A stretch of 64,000 bases of DNA. Source: Thermohalobaculum sp963700775 (lineage in GTDB: Bacteria; Pseudomonadota; Alphaproteobacteria; Rhodobacterales; Rhodobacteraceae). The notes under the pieces were generated by a model, which did no database searches, was not told where the DNA came from, and was given only the letters and a program-made list of their open reading frames with translations. Shown here piece by piece: positions 42,855 to 55,623 of the stretch. Every line of letters begins with the position of its first letter. Positions within the stretch are counted from its first letter, which is position 1. The translations under genes and the position numbers were made by a program. The stretch spans positions 71,001 through 135,000 of the forward strand of contig CAVOYU010000014.1 of the NCBI GenBank assembly GCA_963700775.1, read 5' to 3'.

Positions 42855-44450
42855 TTATTCGGCGGCCACGGTGGCGGGGCCACCAGCGGCCTTGCCGCTG
42901 ACCTTGCCCCGGACCGTCTGCCAAAGGTTGAAGCACATGATCGCAGCGCCGCTGAGGTAGAGGACGCCTCCGAGTGCGCGCACCACATACATCGGGAACT
43001 TGGCCGCAACCGTGTCGGCGAAGCTGTTCACCAGGAAGCCCTGGGCGTCGTACTCGCGCCACATCAGGCCTTCCATGATCCCGGTCACCCACATCGAGGC
43101 GGCGTAGAGCACGATACCGATGGTGGCGAGCCAGAAGTGCCAGTTGACCAGGCTCAGCGAGTAGAGTCGCTCGCGGTTCCACAGCCGGGGCACCAGGAAG
43201 TAGAGCGCACCGAATGTGATCATGCCGTTCCAGCCAAGGGCGCCGGAGTGCACGTGGCCGATTGTCCAGTCCGTGTAGTGGCTGAGCGAGTTCACCGCCT
43301 TGATCGACATCATCGGTCCCTCGAAGGTCGACATGCCGTAGAAGGCAACCGAAATGACCATCATACGGATGATCGGGTCGGTGCGGAGCTTGTCCCAGGC
43401 GCCGTTGAGCGTCATCAGCCCGTTGATCATGCCGCCCCAGCTGGGCATCCACAGAACGATCGAAAACACCATGCCGAGCGTCTGCGCCCAGTCGGGCAGC
43501 GCGGTGTAGTGCAGGTGGTGCGGGCCGGCCCAGATGTAGAGGAAGATCAGCGCCCAGAAGTGGATGATCGAGAGGCGGTAGGAATAGATCGGCCGCTCGG
43601 CCTGCTTCGGCACGAAGTAGTACATCATGCCGAGGAAGCCTGCCGTCAGGAAGAAGCCGACCGCGTTGTGGCCATACCACCACTGGGTCATCGCGTCCTG
43701 CACACCGGCGAAGGCCGAGTAGCTGGCGGAGCCGAGCAGCGAGACCGGGACCGAGAGGTTCCGCACGACATGCAGCATGGCGATGGTGATGATGAAGCTG
43801 AGGAAGAACCAGTTCGCCACGTAGATGTGGGGCTCCTTGCGCTTCATCAGAGTGCCCAGGTAGACCGCCAGATAGGCGACCCAGACAATGGTCAGCCAGA
43901 GATCGATATGCCAGGCGGGCTCGGCGTATTCCTTGCTCTCGGAGCCGCCGAACAGATAGCTGGTCGCCGCCAGGACGATGACGAGCTGATAGCCCCAGAA
44001 CACGAACCAGGCCAGGTTCCCGCCCCAGAGCCGCGCGGCGCAGGTGCGCTGCACGATGTAGAAGGACGAGCAGATCAGCGCGTTGCCGCCGAACGCGAAG
44101 ATCACCGCCGAGGTGTGCAGCGGCCGCAGCCGGCCGAAGCTGGTGAAACTTAGGCCGAGGTTGAGCTCCGGGAAGGCCAGCTCGAAGGCGATGTAGACTC
44201 CGGCGAGGAACCCGACCATCCCCCAGAGGGCGGTGGCGATGACCCCGGCGCGGATCACGTCGTCCATGTAGCCGGTTGCGGCAGCGCGGGGCTCGCCCAT
44301 GGTCCGGACGGTATAGATGAAAAAGACTGACGCGAAGGCCAGGACGACCAGCGCGTTGATCTGGTAGGCGAGGTCATGGCCCCAGTTTGCGGCGATGGCG
44401 GCCAGCACCGCGACCACTGCGAACACGACCAGCTTGACGATAGATCCCAT
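42855..44450 (-). CDS. ccoN: cbb3 oxidase catalytic subunit CcoN
   Basis: The 531-residue protein has 12 or more membrane segments and haem-copper ligands. A low-spin haem His lies in PLHTSAVIFAFGGNAL near 110. The Cu/haem region has WWYGHNAVGFFLTAGFLG near 257, and the HH pair is in AGPHHLHYTALPDWAQTLGM near 308. HVHSGALGWNG near 398 carries the remaining His. ATG 44450 follows GGGGGAAG. It heads ccoNOQP and is the O2-reducing subunit of a high-affinity oxidase. The FnrL/FixK box is 118 bases upstream. Confidence 0.98.
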   Translation of the reverse strand: MGSIVKLVVFAVVAVLAAIAANWGHDLAYQINALVVLAFASVFFIYTVRTMGEPRAAATGYMDDVIRAGVIATALWGMVGFLAGVYIAFELAFPELNLGLSFTSFGRLRPLHTSAVIFAFGGNALICSSFYIVQRTCAARLWGGNLAWFVFWGYQLVIVLAATSYLFGGSESKEYAEPAWHIDLWLTIVWVAYLAVYLGTLMKRKEPHIYVANWFFLSFIITIAMLHVVRNLSVPVSLLGSASYSAFAGVQDAMTQWWYGHNAVGFFLTAGFLGMMYYFVPKQAERPIYSYRLSIIHFWALIFLYIWAGPHHLHYTALPDWAQTLGMVFSIVLWMPSWGGMINGLMTLNGAWDKLRTDPIIRMMVISVAFYGMSTFEGPMMSIKAVNSLSHYTDWTIGHVHSGALGWNGMITFGALYFLVPRLWNRERLYSLSLVNWHFWLATIGIVLYAASMWVTGIMEGLMWREYDAQGFLVNSFADTVAAKFPMYVVRALGGVLYLSGAAIMCFNLWQTVRGKVSGKAAGGPATVAAE

Positions 44451-44567
44451 GATCTTCCCCCGGAACCCTTTCGATCTCAGGCGGCAATGAGTTCGTACCC
44501 GGCACCGACCGGGAACTTTACCCGGCAAGTCTCAGATTGCTTTTTGCGGCGCAACAGGAATCGAGCC

Positions 44568-44581
44568 TTGATCTGAATCAA
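44568..44581. promoter_or_regulatory. FNR/FixK box upstream of ccoNOQP
   Basis: TTGATCTGAATCAA is a perfect TTGAT-N4-ATCAA site. It lies 118 bases upstream of the ccoN ATG, in the 286-base gap that also precedes the cell-wall hydrolase stop. It matches the box before ccoG and predicts joint induction at low oxygen. Confidence 0.88.
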
Positions 44582-44736
44582 CTCCCACATATCGACCTGC
44601 CGCGGAGGCCGCGACCTGACGGGTGCCCGGTGTGCGGAACACGCGACTGTGGTGGACTGTTCCAAGATCAGACGGGTGCCTCGATGAGGCCAGGTCTCCG
44701 GCCGGAACCGCCTTCGGATCCCGGCCGGGTACTGCG

Positions 44737-45576
44737 TCAGCGGTAGAAGATGTGAGCGCCGATCCGGGCAGTGGGCTCGAGCTTGCGGGCCCAGCGCGGT
44801 GACACCCAGGTCGCGTGGTAGTGGGTTGCGTTCCCCGTCAGCGTGCGGGGCTTGCCCTGCAGCATCACCCAGGCGATCTTGCCGAGTTCCTCGAACTTCG
44901 CCTTGTTGCGAATCGCCTCGGTCTTGCCGTCGCACATGAACGAGAACTGGCAGGCGTTCGGGTTCTCTTCGCCCTGGCGGACCACGCCGCAGATCGTGTC
45001 CGGGTAGTTCTCGGTCTTGACCCGATTCAGGATCACCTCGGCGACGGCGATCTGGCCCTGCAGGCTCTCGCCTCGGGCTTCGAAATAGAGCGCCTCGGTC
45101 AGGCAGCGCCACTGTTCGTCGCGCTGGCCGACCTCGACGCTCAGGATCTGATCGAGTTCTGCGACCGCGCCGAAATCGGTGGTCATCAGGTTGGCCAGCA
45201 CCTCGTCGCGCGCGCCGGACGCCTCGGTCGCCGCCTTGGCGTCCTCATCGCTCAGCTCTCGCAGCATGCTGCGCGTGCCGACGTCGGCTTTGTCGAGGCT
45301 GACCTCGGGGGCGATGGTCGTATCGGCGCCGGGCAGCGAGGTGACTCGCTGGAACCGGTCCGAACCGGAAAGCGCGGCGAAGGCCGCGCGTTCCCTTTCG
45401 AGCAGGCCGGTCTCGGCCTTGAGATGCACCTTGAACGGACGCGACTCCCATCCACGTGTCTCGGCGTTGGCCGGGCCGGCCGTCATACCGAGTGCGGCCG
45501 GCAGTGCGGCCGCCAGGGTACAAGCAAACACGAACGCTGCCCTTGCGGGCGGGCGAAACACAGTCGAGCCAGTCAT
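44737..45576 (-). CDS. SleB-family cell-wall hydrolase (Hydrolase_2), exported
   Basis: The 279-residue protein starts MTGSTVFRPPARAAFVFACT with a signal peptide or anchor. A SleB-like domain begins near residue 150: CLTEALYFEARGESLQGQIA, then VAEVILNRVKTENYPDTICG, with CQFSFMCDGK near 210 and a His-rich ATHYHATWV near 253. This family is a lytic transglycosylase/amidase of peptidoglycan. ATG 45576 follows AGGGAAGAG. The cell-wall role and location (periplasm) are inferred. Confidence 0.9.
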   Translation of the reverse strand: MTGSTVFRPPARAAFVFACTLAAALPAALGMTAGPANAETRGWESRPFKVHLKAETGLLERERAAFAALSGSDRFQRVTSLPGADTTIAPEVSLDKADVGTRSMLRELSDEDAKAATEASGARDEVLANLMTTDFGAVAELDQILSVEVGQRDEQWRCLTEALYFEARGESLQGQIAVAEVILNRVKTENYPDTICGVVRQGEENPNACQFSFMCDGKTEAIRNKAKFEELGKIAWVMLQGKPRTLTGNATHYHATWVSPRWARKLEPTARIGAHIFYR

Positions 45577-46046
45577 CTCTTCCCTCATCGACACGGGCCA
45601 TTTGGTAGCCTAGGCACGATCGGGTGGCGCTTCCTCCCTCACCTTCTTTTTCGTGCCGGCAAGCTTGCATCAAAATACGCGATACAATGCCCGATGATTA
45701 CCAAGGCGCCTTGGCGGGACGAAACCCGCTTGCGCCGGATCGTCGCGGAAGCAGTCAAGTTTCTTGGGTGCGAGTGCGCGAGAGCTACACAATTTGTGGC
45801 TTTTTGGCAACAAATTGACTCGCCTAACTTTCCAGGTTCACACGGTGTTCCAGACCTTGCCGTTGCGTCGGGAGGTCAGGGTCGTGGGCTGGTGGACCGT
45901 GCGTGCTTCGGGGAATTCAATTGACGGGCCGCGGGCGGATCGCCGGGGCGGCGGGAGAGGGCAGTCCATGGGCGGACGCCGCGGGCCAGTGGCGCTGATG
46001 GGCTCGCCGGTGGTTCGGCCGGAAGTCCTGCAACCGATTGAGACAA
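45577..46046. other. 470-base gap without a convincing gene
   Basis: Short open frames on both strands have no recognisable protein features. The segment around 45620-45850 is less GC-rich than its surroundings and probably holds the promoter of the cell-wall hydrolase; the ppdK 3' end is on the right. Nothing else was recognised. Confidence 0.4.
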
Positions 46047-48689
<2,643 letters not shown>

Positions 48690-48761
48690 GCGCCCGTCAT
48701 ACAGCCCCTCTTCGCAGGTGCACAAGCGCGGTGACGGGCGCCTGCGCGCGGCCGCGGGGCC

Positions 48762-49139
48762 TCAGTTGCAGTTCGACGGCTGGGCCATCTTGGCGACGCC
48801 GTTCAGCATCATGGTGCGGCTGGAGCCCTCGCCGATCTCGAAGGTGATCGGCCGGTTCTCCCATTCCGGATGGGCGGCGAGGGCGGCGCCGAGGGCGTCG
48901 CGGATCAGGCCGATGTCGCCCTGCTTCTCGCAGATGCACTTCTCGACCGAGCCGCCGCCGTCGCGGCAGGCGGCGATCGACTGGCGGGCGCCTTCGACGG
49001 CGTTGTCGATGGCGACCGCGAGCGCGGTGTCGGCCTTGTCGGTGATCACGATCTCGGCGGCGCCGGCGGGAAGCGCCAGGGGAAGGGCCAGGGCCGTCGC
49101 CGCGAGGGCGGCAAGGGTGAGGGTGCGAAGATGGGTCAT
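48762..49139 (-). CDS. small exported protein with four Cys, unknown function
   Basis: The 125-residue protein has a signal peptide (MTHLRTLTLAALAATALALP, cleavage near AGAAE, residue 26-28). The mature part has ACRDGGGSVEKCICEKQGD near 57-75 and a terminal NC, so four Cys in total, perhaps two disulphides. No family was recognised. It lies between ppdK and glyS on the same strand. Periplasmic location is inferred. Confidence 0.75.
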   Translation of the reverse strand: MTHLRTLTLAALAATALALPLALPAGAAEIVITDKADTALAVAIDNAVEGARQSIAACRDGGGSVEKCICEKQGDIGLIRDALGAALAAHPEWENRPITFEIGEGSSRTMMLNGVAKMAQPSNCN

Positions 49140-49556
49140 GTCCTGCTCGGGTTCCTGCTTGTTGTTGTCCCCTTTTAGCCGATCGCGGCGCGGGTGGCGA
49201 GACGGGAGGTTCCGGCGGGCGCCTCCGGGGTGGCGGGGGCGGATGCGGAACGGGCCGGCTTGCGGGCGTCCGCGTGCGGACGGGGGGTCAACCCTTTGGC
49301 GCCAAAGGCGGATCACGTGAGTGATGCGGCCGCCGGGTGCGGACGGGGGCGGGACGGGCGCGCGCCGCCATGTGCGGGGCGGGAGCGACCGGAGCCTGCG
49401 GAGCCGGCACGCCGGCCCCTTGCGGGACGCCGTGAGCGCGGTGGAGGGAGGGCCCGCCGGAGCGTTCCGGTGCCGGTTAACGCTTGGTTACCGGCGCTTC
49501 GCGCGCTTCGGGGGTTCGGCCGGAAAACGGTCCAGTTGACCGTCTTCTGGCCCCGC
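49140..49556. other. 417-base GC-rich gap between the small exported protein and glyS
   Basis: No gene was recognised. The sequence is very GC-rich with purine-rich runs (GGAGGG, GGGGCGGG). It contains only a short AT-rich spot near 49475-49490 (GGTTAACGCTTGGTTACC). It should hold the promoter of the small exported gene. No clear terminator for glyS was found. Confidence 0.4.
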
Positions 49557-51794
49557 TCAGCCCTCGATCGCCTCCCAGATGGCGATTTGGCGCAACACCG
49601 TGCGGATTCTGTGCAACAGGCAAAGGCGGTTGCGCCGCACGATCCGGTTGTCGGCGTTCACCGTCACCTTGTCGAAGAAGGCGTCGACCACCGGCCTGAG
49701 CCTGGCCATCGCAGCCATCGCCGCGGCGAAGTCCTCGGCCTTGAGCGCGGCGCGGATGGCCGGCTCGGCGTCGTCGAGGGCGGCGAACAGCGCGCGCTCC
49801 TCGTCCTGCTCGGAGAACTTCGCGTCCGGGGCGCCGGAATACTCGACGCCGTCCTTCTTCTCCTCGATGCCGACGATGTTGGCGGCGCGGCGATAGGCGG
49901 TGAGCAGGTTGGCGCCGTCCTCGGTGGCGAGGAAGCCCTGGAGCGCCTTCACCCGGTTGACCAGCAGCACGAGGTCGTCCTGCCCGCCGAGATCGAAGCA
50001 GGCCTGGATCACGTCGTGGCGGATGCCCTGGTCGCGGAGGGCGACCTTGAGGCGGTCGGCGAAGAAGGAGAGGAGGTCATGGCGTTGCACCGGCACCTGC
50101 GCGCGATCTCGAATTGGCCAGCTTCTCAAAGCCTCGATCTGGTCGCATGCAGTCGCCGCGCTGTTCGCCGCGAGCTGTTGCCTCGAACGTCCTCTACGCG
50201 CGCAATTTCGCTCGTGGATGTCGTGCAGGACAAAGACTCGTCCACCCGTGGCAGAATGGTCTGGTGAAGCTGGGATCGACAATCGCGGTTCGTACACTGC
50301 GCGCTTTCGAGGACTGATCCGGATCACCCCCGAGCGCCGCCCTTCTCAGCGCAAACGGGTCCTTGCTGCCGGTCGGCTTCTCGTCGATGGCCCAGAAGCC
50401 CGGTCAGCATGTCGATCTTGTCGGCCAGCGCCACGGCGACCGAGACCGGCTCGGCAGGCACCGCGTCCGCGGGGCCGAGCGGGCGGTAATGGGCCTCGCA
50501 GGCGTTCGCCACCTCAGTCGGGCAGCCCGGCGGCGGCGGCGTAGTAGCGGCCCATCACGCCCTGCAGTTCGGGGAACTCGTAGACCATCTCGGAGGCGAG
50601 GTCGGCCTTCGCCACCTTCGCCGCCTGCTCGGCGAGGTCCGGGTCGGCGCCGACCTTGGGGGCGATCTCACGGGCGAGCGCGGCGATCCGCGCGATGCGC
50701 TCGGCTTGCGTGCCGAGCCTGGCGTGGAACACCACCGCATCCAGCGGCTTCGCCATCGCGGCCATGCCGTCGGCGCCCTTGCCCTTCACCTTGCGCAGAT
50801 CGTTGTCCCAGAAGAACCGCGCATCGGTCAGGCGGGCGGCCAGCACCCGGCCGTTGCCGGCGAGGATGGTGGCGCCGTTATCGGCGGTCTCGGTGTTGGC
50901 GACGGTGATGAAGCCCTCGATGCGCCCGGTGGAGGGGTTGCGGACCGAGAAGAACTTCTGGTGGGTGCGCATCGAGGTCTGCAGCACCTCGGGCGGCAGG
51001 TCGAGGAAGCGCGCGCCGATCTCGCCCATCAGCACCACCGGCCATTCGACGAGGCCCGCGACCTCGGCCAGCAGGCCCTTGTCCTCGACGAGCTCCATGC
51101 CCTGGGCGAAGGCGAGCTGTTTTGCGTCGTGCTCGATGCGGGCGGCGCGCTCGGCCGGGTCGAGGATCACCTTCGCCCCGGCGAGCTTGTGGACGTAGTC
51201 CTCGAAGCCGCGCACCGGGAAGCGGCCGGGCGCCAGGAAGCGGTGGCCCTCGGTGTTGTCGCCGGACGCGATGCCGTCGATCTCGAAGGGCACCACCTCG
51301 GGGCCGTGCTCGTCGTGCAGGATGCAGAGGATCGAGTGCAGCGGGCGGACCCAGCGCAGCGTGCCGGCACCCCAGCGCATCGACTTCGGCCAGGGGAAGT
51401 TGCGCACGGTGTCGGTGACCGCTTCGGCGATCACCTCGGCGGCGGGGCGGCCGGGTTTCTCGATGACCGCGAACCACACCTGGCCCTTCTTGTCGTCGCG
51501 GGCCTCGAGCTGGTCCTTCGTGAGCCCGGTCGAGCGGAGGAAACCCTCCAGCGCAGCCGCCGGCGCGTCGGTGCGCGGTCCCCTGCGCTCCTCGCGCATG
51601 GGCGGCGTCATCTTCGGGAGGCCGGTCAGGTGGAGCGTCAGCCGCCGGGGTGTCGCGAAGGCGCCGGCGTCGCGGTAGGTGAGCCCGGCCTCGACCAGCT
51701 TGTCGGTGACAAGCTTCTTCAGGTCCCCGGCGGCGCGGGCCTGCATGCGCGCGGGGATTTCCTCGGAGAAGAGTTCGAGCAGCAGGTCGGGCAT
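49557..51794 (-). CDS. glyS: glycyl-tRNA synthetase beta subunit (frameshifted)
   Basis: The 5' part reads [20 protein letters not shown] and continues with conserved blocks such as [10 protein letters not shown] and [20 protein letters not shown]. It then meets a stop at 50514-50516, where one extra base (50516) blocks [14 protein letters not shown] second extra base near 50401 separates KIDMLTG from [20 protein letters not shown]. Removing both restores the frame to the end at 49557 ([20 protein letters not shown] and the anticodon-binding tail). A block at about 50140-50320 does not resemble the family and is less GC-rich. GlyS works with GlyQ in Gly-tRNA formation. The gene is normally essential, so sequence errors are likely. 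Confidence 0.85.
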
Positions 51795-51803
51795 CGGGGC
51801 GTC

Positions 51804-52397
51804 TCAGTCCGGGATGTCGGCGGCGCGGACCACGGTCGCGAAGCGGTCGGCCATGGCGGCCAGGGCGGCGCGGTGGACGGCGCCGGCGGGGAGGTCGGCG
51901 CCGCCGGTGGGGTCCGGCAGGTCGCGGGTGGCGGTGGCGTCCATCGCGACCGTCGAGGCGAGGCCCCGGTCGAGCGCGGCGCGCACCGTCGAGGAGACGC
52001 ACATATGGGTCATGAAGCCGGCGACCACGAGGGGGCGCTTTCCGATCCCCTCCAGCGCCGCGGCCAGCGCGGTGCCGGCGAAGCCGTTCGGCAGACCCTT
52101 CTCGACCACGGTTTCGCCGAGCTCGGGCTCGACCGAGGCGTGGATCTGGCCGCGCGGGGCGTCCGGATCGAAGGCGCCGCCGGCGCGGCCGCGGTGGCGG
52201 ACATGGACCACCGGCGCGCCGAGCCGGCGGGCGCGGGCGAGCAGGGCGGCGGCGGTCTCGGCCGCGGCCTCGACGCCGGCGAGCTTCAGCGGCCCGTCGA
52301 AATACTCGTTCTGGATGTCGATCAGGAGCAGCGCCGACTCCGAGAGCCGCGCGGGCGCCGGCTCGGCGCCGGCAAGCTGCAGCAGCGTTTTTGCCAT
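51804..52397 (-). CDS. isochorismatase-like cysteine hydrolase
   Basis: The 197-residue protein has the family triad. Asp is in LLIDIQNEYFDG near residue 27, Lys in VVEKGLPNGFAGT near 105, and Cys in MTHMCVSSTVRAALDRG near 139. Such enzymes hydrolyse amides or vinyl ethers (nicotinamidase, ureidoacrylate, isochorismate types). The substrate is unknown. It lies between glyS (10 bases) and a membrane-anchored gene (10 bases), so it is part of the glyQ-glyS operon. Confidence 0.9.
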   Translation of the reverse strand: MAKTLLQLAGAEPAPARLSESALLLIDIQNEYFDGPLKLAGVEAAAETAAALLARARRLGAPVVHVRHRGRAGGAFDPDAPRGQIHASVEPELGETVVEKGLPNGFAGTALAAALEGIGKRPLVVAGFMTHMCVSSTVRAALDRGLASTVAMDATATRDLPDPTGGADLPAGAVHRAALAAMADRFATVVRAADIPD

Positions 52398-52406
52398 CGT
52401 CGCCCC

Positions 52407-52838
52407 CTATTCGCCGTTCGGCTGCGTCCACAGATACATGCGCCCGCCCGGCAGTGCCGCCACGATCAGGTCGTAGCCCGGCGGCCGGTTCCGGCCCGCC
52501 ACATACGCCTTTCCCTCGCCCGAGGCCAGAGCACGGGCGATGAATTCGGTGTTGAAGCAGCGCAGCCAGACCGGCGCCTCGGGCACCTTCGGGTTCAGCT
52601 CGGGCGCCGCCTCGATCGGCTCCAGCAGCAGGAAGCAGGCGCGCAGCCCGCCGTCGTCGTCGGGCGAGGCGACGCCCTCCCAGCGGGTCACCTCGTAGCT
52701 CTGGCCGGCGATCTCGATCCGCTCGGCGAAGATCGGCTCGTAGCCGACATGGCCGGTGTCCCACCAGATGAAGGCCGCCAGCGCCAGGGCGAAGCCGATC
52801 ATCCCGGTCAGCAGCTGGGGCCGGCTGAGGTTCAGCAC
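52407..52838 (-). CDS. membrane-anchored protein of glyQ-glyS operon (DUF6446-like)
   Basis: The 143-residue protein has one N-terminal membrane segment (LLTGMIGFALALAAFIWW). The soluble part includes AGQSYEVTRWEGVASPDDDG, a Cys pair (ACFLLL, WLRCFNTEF) and a terminal LPGGRMYLWTQPNGE. It resembles proteins found between glyQ and glyS in Rhodobacterales (DUF6446 type, from memory, not checked). Function unknown. It lies 4 bases from the glyQ stop. Confidence 0.75.
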   Translation of the reverse strand: MLNLSRPQLLTGMIGFALALAAFIWWDTGHVGYEPIFAERIEIAGQSYEVTRWEGVASPDDDGGLRACFLLLEPIEAAPELNPKVPEAPVWLRCFNTEFIARALASGEGKAYVAGRNRPPGYDLIVAALPGGRMYLWTQPNGE

Positions 52839-52842
52839 GCGG

Positions 52843-53814
52843 TCACCCGCCCCCGGCCGCGGTGGCGATGAAGGCGTCGGCGCATTGCTTTGCCAGCGCC
52901 CGCACCCGGCCGATATAGGCCTGCCGCTCGGTCACCGAGATCACGCCCCGCGCGTCGAGCAGGTTGAAGACATGGCTGGCGGCGATGCACTGGTCGTAGG
53001 CCGGGTGGGCCATGACGATGGTGCGGCCGGTCTTCGGGTCCAGCGCCTCGTGGCCGAGGATCGCCTCGCACTCGCGCTCGGCGTCCTCGAAATGGCGGAA
53101 CAGCATCTCGGTGTTGGCGGCGTCGAAGTTGTGCCGCGAGTATTCCTCCTCGGTCTGGCGGAAGATGTCGCCATAGGTCAGCTTGATCGGCGAATCCGGG
53201 TCGTTGAAGGGCATGTCCATGACGTGGTCGATGCCGAGGACGTACATCGCCAGCCGCTCGAGCCCGTAGGTGAGTTCGCCCGAGACCGGGTGGCAGTCGT
53301 GCCCGCCGACCTGCTGGAAATAGGTGAACTGGCTGACCTCCATGCCGTCGCACCAGACCTCCCAGCCGAGGCCCCAGGCGCCGAGGGTGGGGCTCTCCCA
53401 GTCGTCCTCGACGAAGCGGATGTCGTGCAGCCCCATGTCGATGCCGATGGCCGCCAGAGAGCCGAGATAGAGGTCCTGGAGGTCCGGCGGGCTCGGCTTG
53501 ATGATCACCTGGAACTGGTAGTAGTGCTGCAGCCGGTTCGGGTTCTCGCCGTAGCGCCCGTCGGTCGGCCGGCGCGAGGGCTGCACATAGGCCGCCGCCC
53601 AGGGGCGGGGGCCCAGCGCCCGGAGCGTGGTGGCGGGGTGGAAGGTGCCGGCGCCAACCTCCATGTCGTAGGGCTGCAGCACGGCGCAGCCCCGCCCGGC
53701 CCAATAGGACGAGAGGCGCAGCAGCACCTCCTGGAAGGAACGCGGCTTCCGGGGCGCGTCGGGTGTGGCGGCGGTGGCGGCTGGCATTCGGGCGCTCTCG
53801 CGGCTGGTGTCCAT
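52843..53814 (-). CDS. glyQ: glycyl-tRNA synthetase alpha subunit
   Basis: The 323-residue protein shows SFQEVLLRLSSYWAGRGCAV near residue 26, then LQPYDMEVGAGTFHPATTLR, YVQPSRRPTDGRYGENPNRL near 75 and MEVSQFTYFQQVGGHDCHPV near 158. These are diagnostic of the bacterial class II alpha2beta2 enzyme. It forms the catalytic subunit, with GlyS supplying tRNA binding and editing. It is the first gene of the operon, and divergent from the ABC permease by 118 bases. The start (53814) could be 10 codons downstream. Confidence 0.98.
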   Translation of the reverse strand: MDTSRESARMPAATAATPDAPRKPRSFQEVLLRLSSYWAGRGCAVLQPYDMEVGAGTFHPATTLRALGPRPWAAAYVQPSRRPTDGRYGENPNRLQHYYQFQVIIKPSPPDLQDLYLGSLAAIGIDMGLHDIRFVEDDWESPTLGAWGLGWEVWCDGMEVSQFTYFQQVGGHDCHPVSGELTYGLERLAMYVLGIDHVMDMPFNDPDSPIKLTYGDIFRQTEEEYSRHNFDAANTEMLFRHFEDAERECEAILGHEALDPKTGRTIVMAHPAYDQCIAASHVFNLLDARGVISVTERQAYIGRVRALAKQCADAFIATAAGGG

Positions 53815-53932
53815 CGCGCGCCTTGGTAAGGCCGCTCGCCCCGGCGGTCAACGCGCGGAATGGACAGGGGGAATGGACAGGGGAGAGCGGGGGAATTAAG
53901 TCAGGCCAGACCGCAACTCGGCCGGGAACCCG

Positions 53933-55623
53933 ATGGAAACCGTACGCAGGAGCCTCGCCGCGGCCCCCGACGGCTGGACGCTCGGCAGCCTGGTGCTGGC
54001 GGCGGTGCTGCTGATGCCGATCGTGGCGGTCGGCTGGATGGCGTTGTTCCCGACCGAGAACATCTGGCCGCATCTGGTGCGCTACGCCCTGCCGGTCTAT
54101 CTCGGCAACACCCTGATGCTGATGGCGATGGTGGGCTTCGGCACCGCCTGTATCGGCACCGGCGCCGCCTGGCTGGTGGTGATGACCGACTTCCCCGGCC
54201 GCCGGGTGCTGGAATGGGCGCTGCTGGCGCCGCTCGCCATGCCCGCCTATATCGGCGCCTACGCGCTGGTCGACCTGCTGGAATATGCCGGGCCGGTGCA
54301 GACGGCGCTGAGGCACCTCTTCGGCTGGCAGGACGCGCGGGACTACTGGTTCCCGCAGATCCGCTCGATCTGGTCGGCGGGCTTCGTGCTGACGCTGTCG
54401 CTCTATCCGTATGTCTACCTGCTGGCCCGCGCCGCCTTCCGCGAGCAGTCGGTCTGCGCGCTGGAGGTCGGGCGCTCGCTCGGCTGCGGGCCCTGGGGGG
54501 TGTTCCTGCGGCTCGGCCTGCCGCTGGCGCGCCCGGCGGTGGTGGCGGGCAGCGCCATCGCGATGATGGAGACCCTGAACGACTTCGGCGCGGTCGACTA
54601 TTTCAATGTGCCCACCCTGACCCGCGGCGTGTTCGCGATCTGGCTCGACACCTACAATGCGGGCGGCGCGGCGCAGATCTCGCTGGTGATGCTGGGCTTC
54701 GTGCTGCTGCTGCTGGCGCTGGAGCGGGTCAGCCGGCGTGGCAAGCGGTTCCATCACACGTCGCGGCGCTACCGGCCGATCCGGCGGGCCCGGCCGAAGC
54801 GGCTGAAGCGGGCGGTGGTGATCGGGCTCTGCTGCTTTCCGGTGCTGTTCGGCTTCGTGCTGCCGACCCTGATCGTCGCCTGGCATGCGGGCAATCATCT
54901 GGGGCAATGGGCGGAGAGCGGCTTCTGGCGCGCGATGGTCCATACCGGCGTGCTGGCCGGGCTGGCGGCGGCGATCTCCTGCGCGGTCGGCATCTTCATG
55001 GTCTACGGCGCGACGGGCCTCGCGCCACGGGGCGGCGCGCTGGCTGGCGCAGGCGACCGCACTCGGCTACGCGGCGCCGGGCGCGGTGCTGGCGGTGGGC
55101 GTGCTGATTCCGCTCGCCGCGCTCGACCACCGGATCGCCGACTTCGCCGAGGACCGGCTGGGGTGGAATGTCGGGCTGATCCTGACCGGCTCGGCGGCGG
55201 CGGTGGTGTTCGCCTATGTGGTCCGCTTCTCGGCCATCGCCCACGGCGCCATCGACGGCGCCTTCGGCCGGGTGACGCCGTCGATGGAGTTCGCCGCCCG
55301 CACCCTCGGCGAGAGCCGCAGCGGCGCGCTGGCGCGGGTGCACCTGCCGCTGATCAAGGGCTCGGTGCTGACCGCGGCGCTGCTGATCTTCGTCGAACTC
55401 GGTGAAGGAGTTGCCGGCGACCCTGATCCTGCGCCCGTTCAACTTCGAGACGCTGGCCACCACGGTCTACGGCGCCGCCTCGCTGGAGCAGCTCGGCATG
55501 GCCGGGCCGGCGGCGCTGGCGATCATCGCTGTGGGGCTCGCCCCGGTGGTGGTGCTGGCCCGCACCATGGACCGCTCGCGCCCCGGCGAGACCGGCGAGA
55601 GCCTGGTCGACGTGATGCCGTGA
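53933..55623 (+). CDS. iron(III)-type ABC transporter permease (FbpB/AfuB-like), frameshifted
   Basis: The N-terminal half is a BPD-type permease with about six membrane segments. The EAA-like loop ALEVGRSLGCGPWGVFLRLGLP lies near residue 180. A second permease half follows, beginning near residue 290. Two single extra bases break the frame, at 55013 (after VYGA) and near 55401 (after IFVEL). Removing them gives one 562-residue protein with RASRHGAARWLAQATAL and then VKELPATLILRPFNFETLAT. The family moves ferric iron with a binding protein and an ATPase; neither is in the window. Whether the gene is active depends on those two bases. Confidence 0.85.

Noticed and set aside
49140..49556. Small open frames in the gap before the small exported gene
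   Set aside because: High-GC chance frames without ribosome-binding site or conserved sequence.
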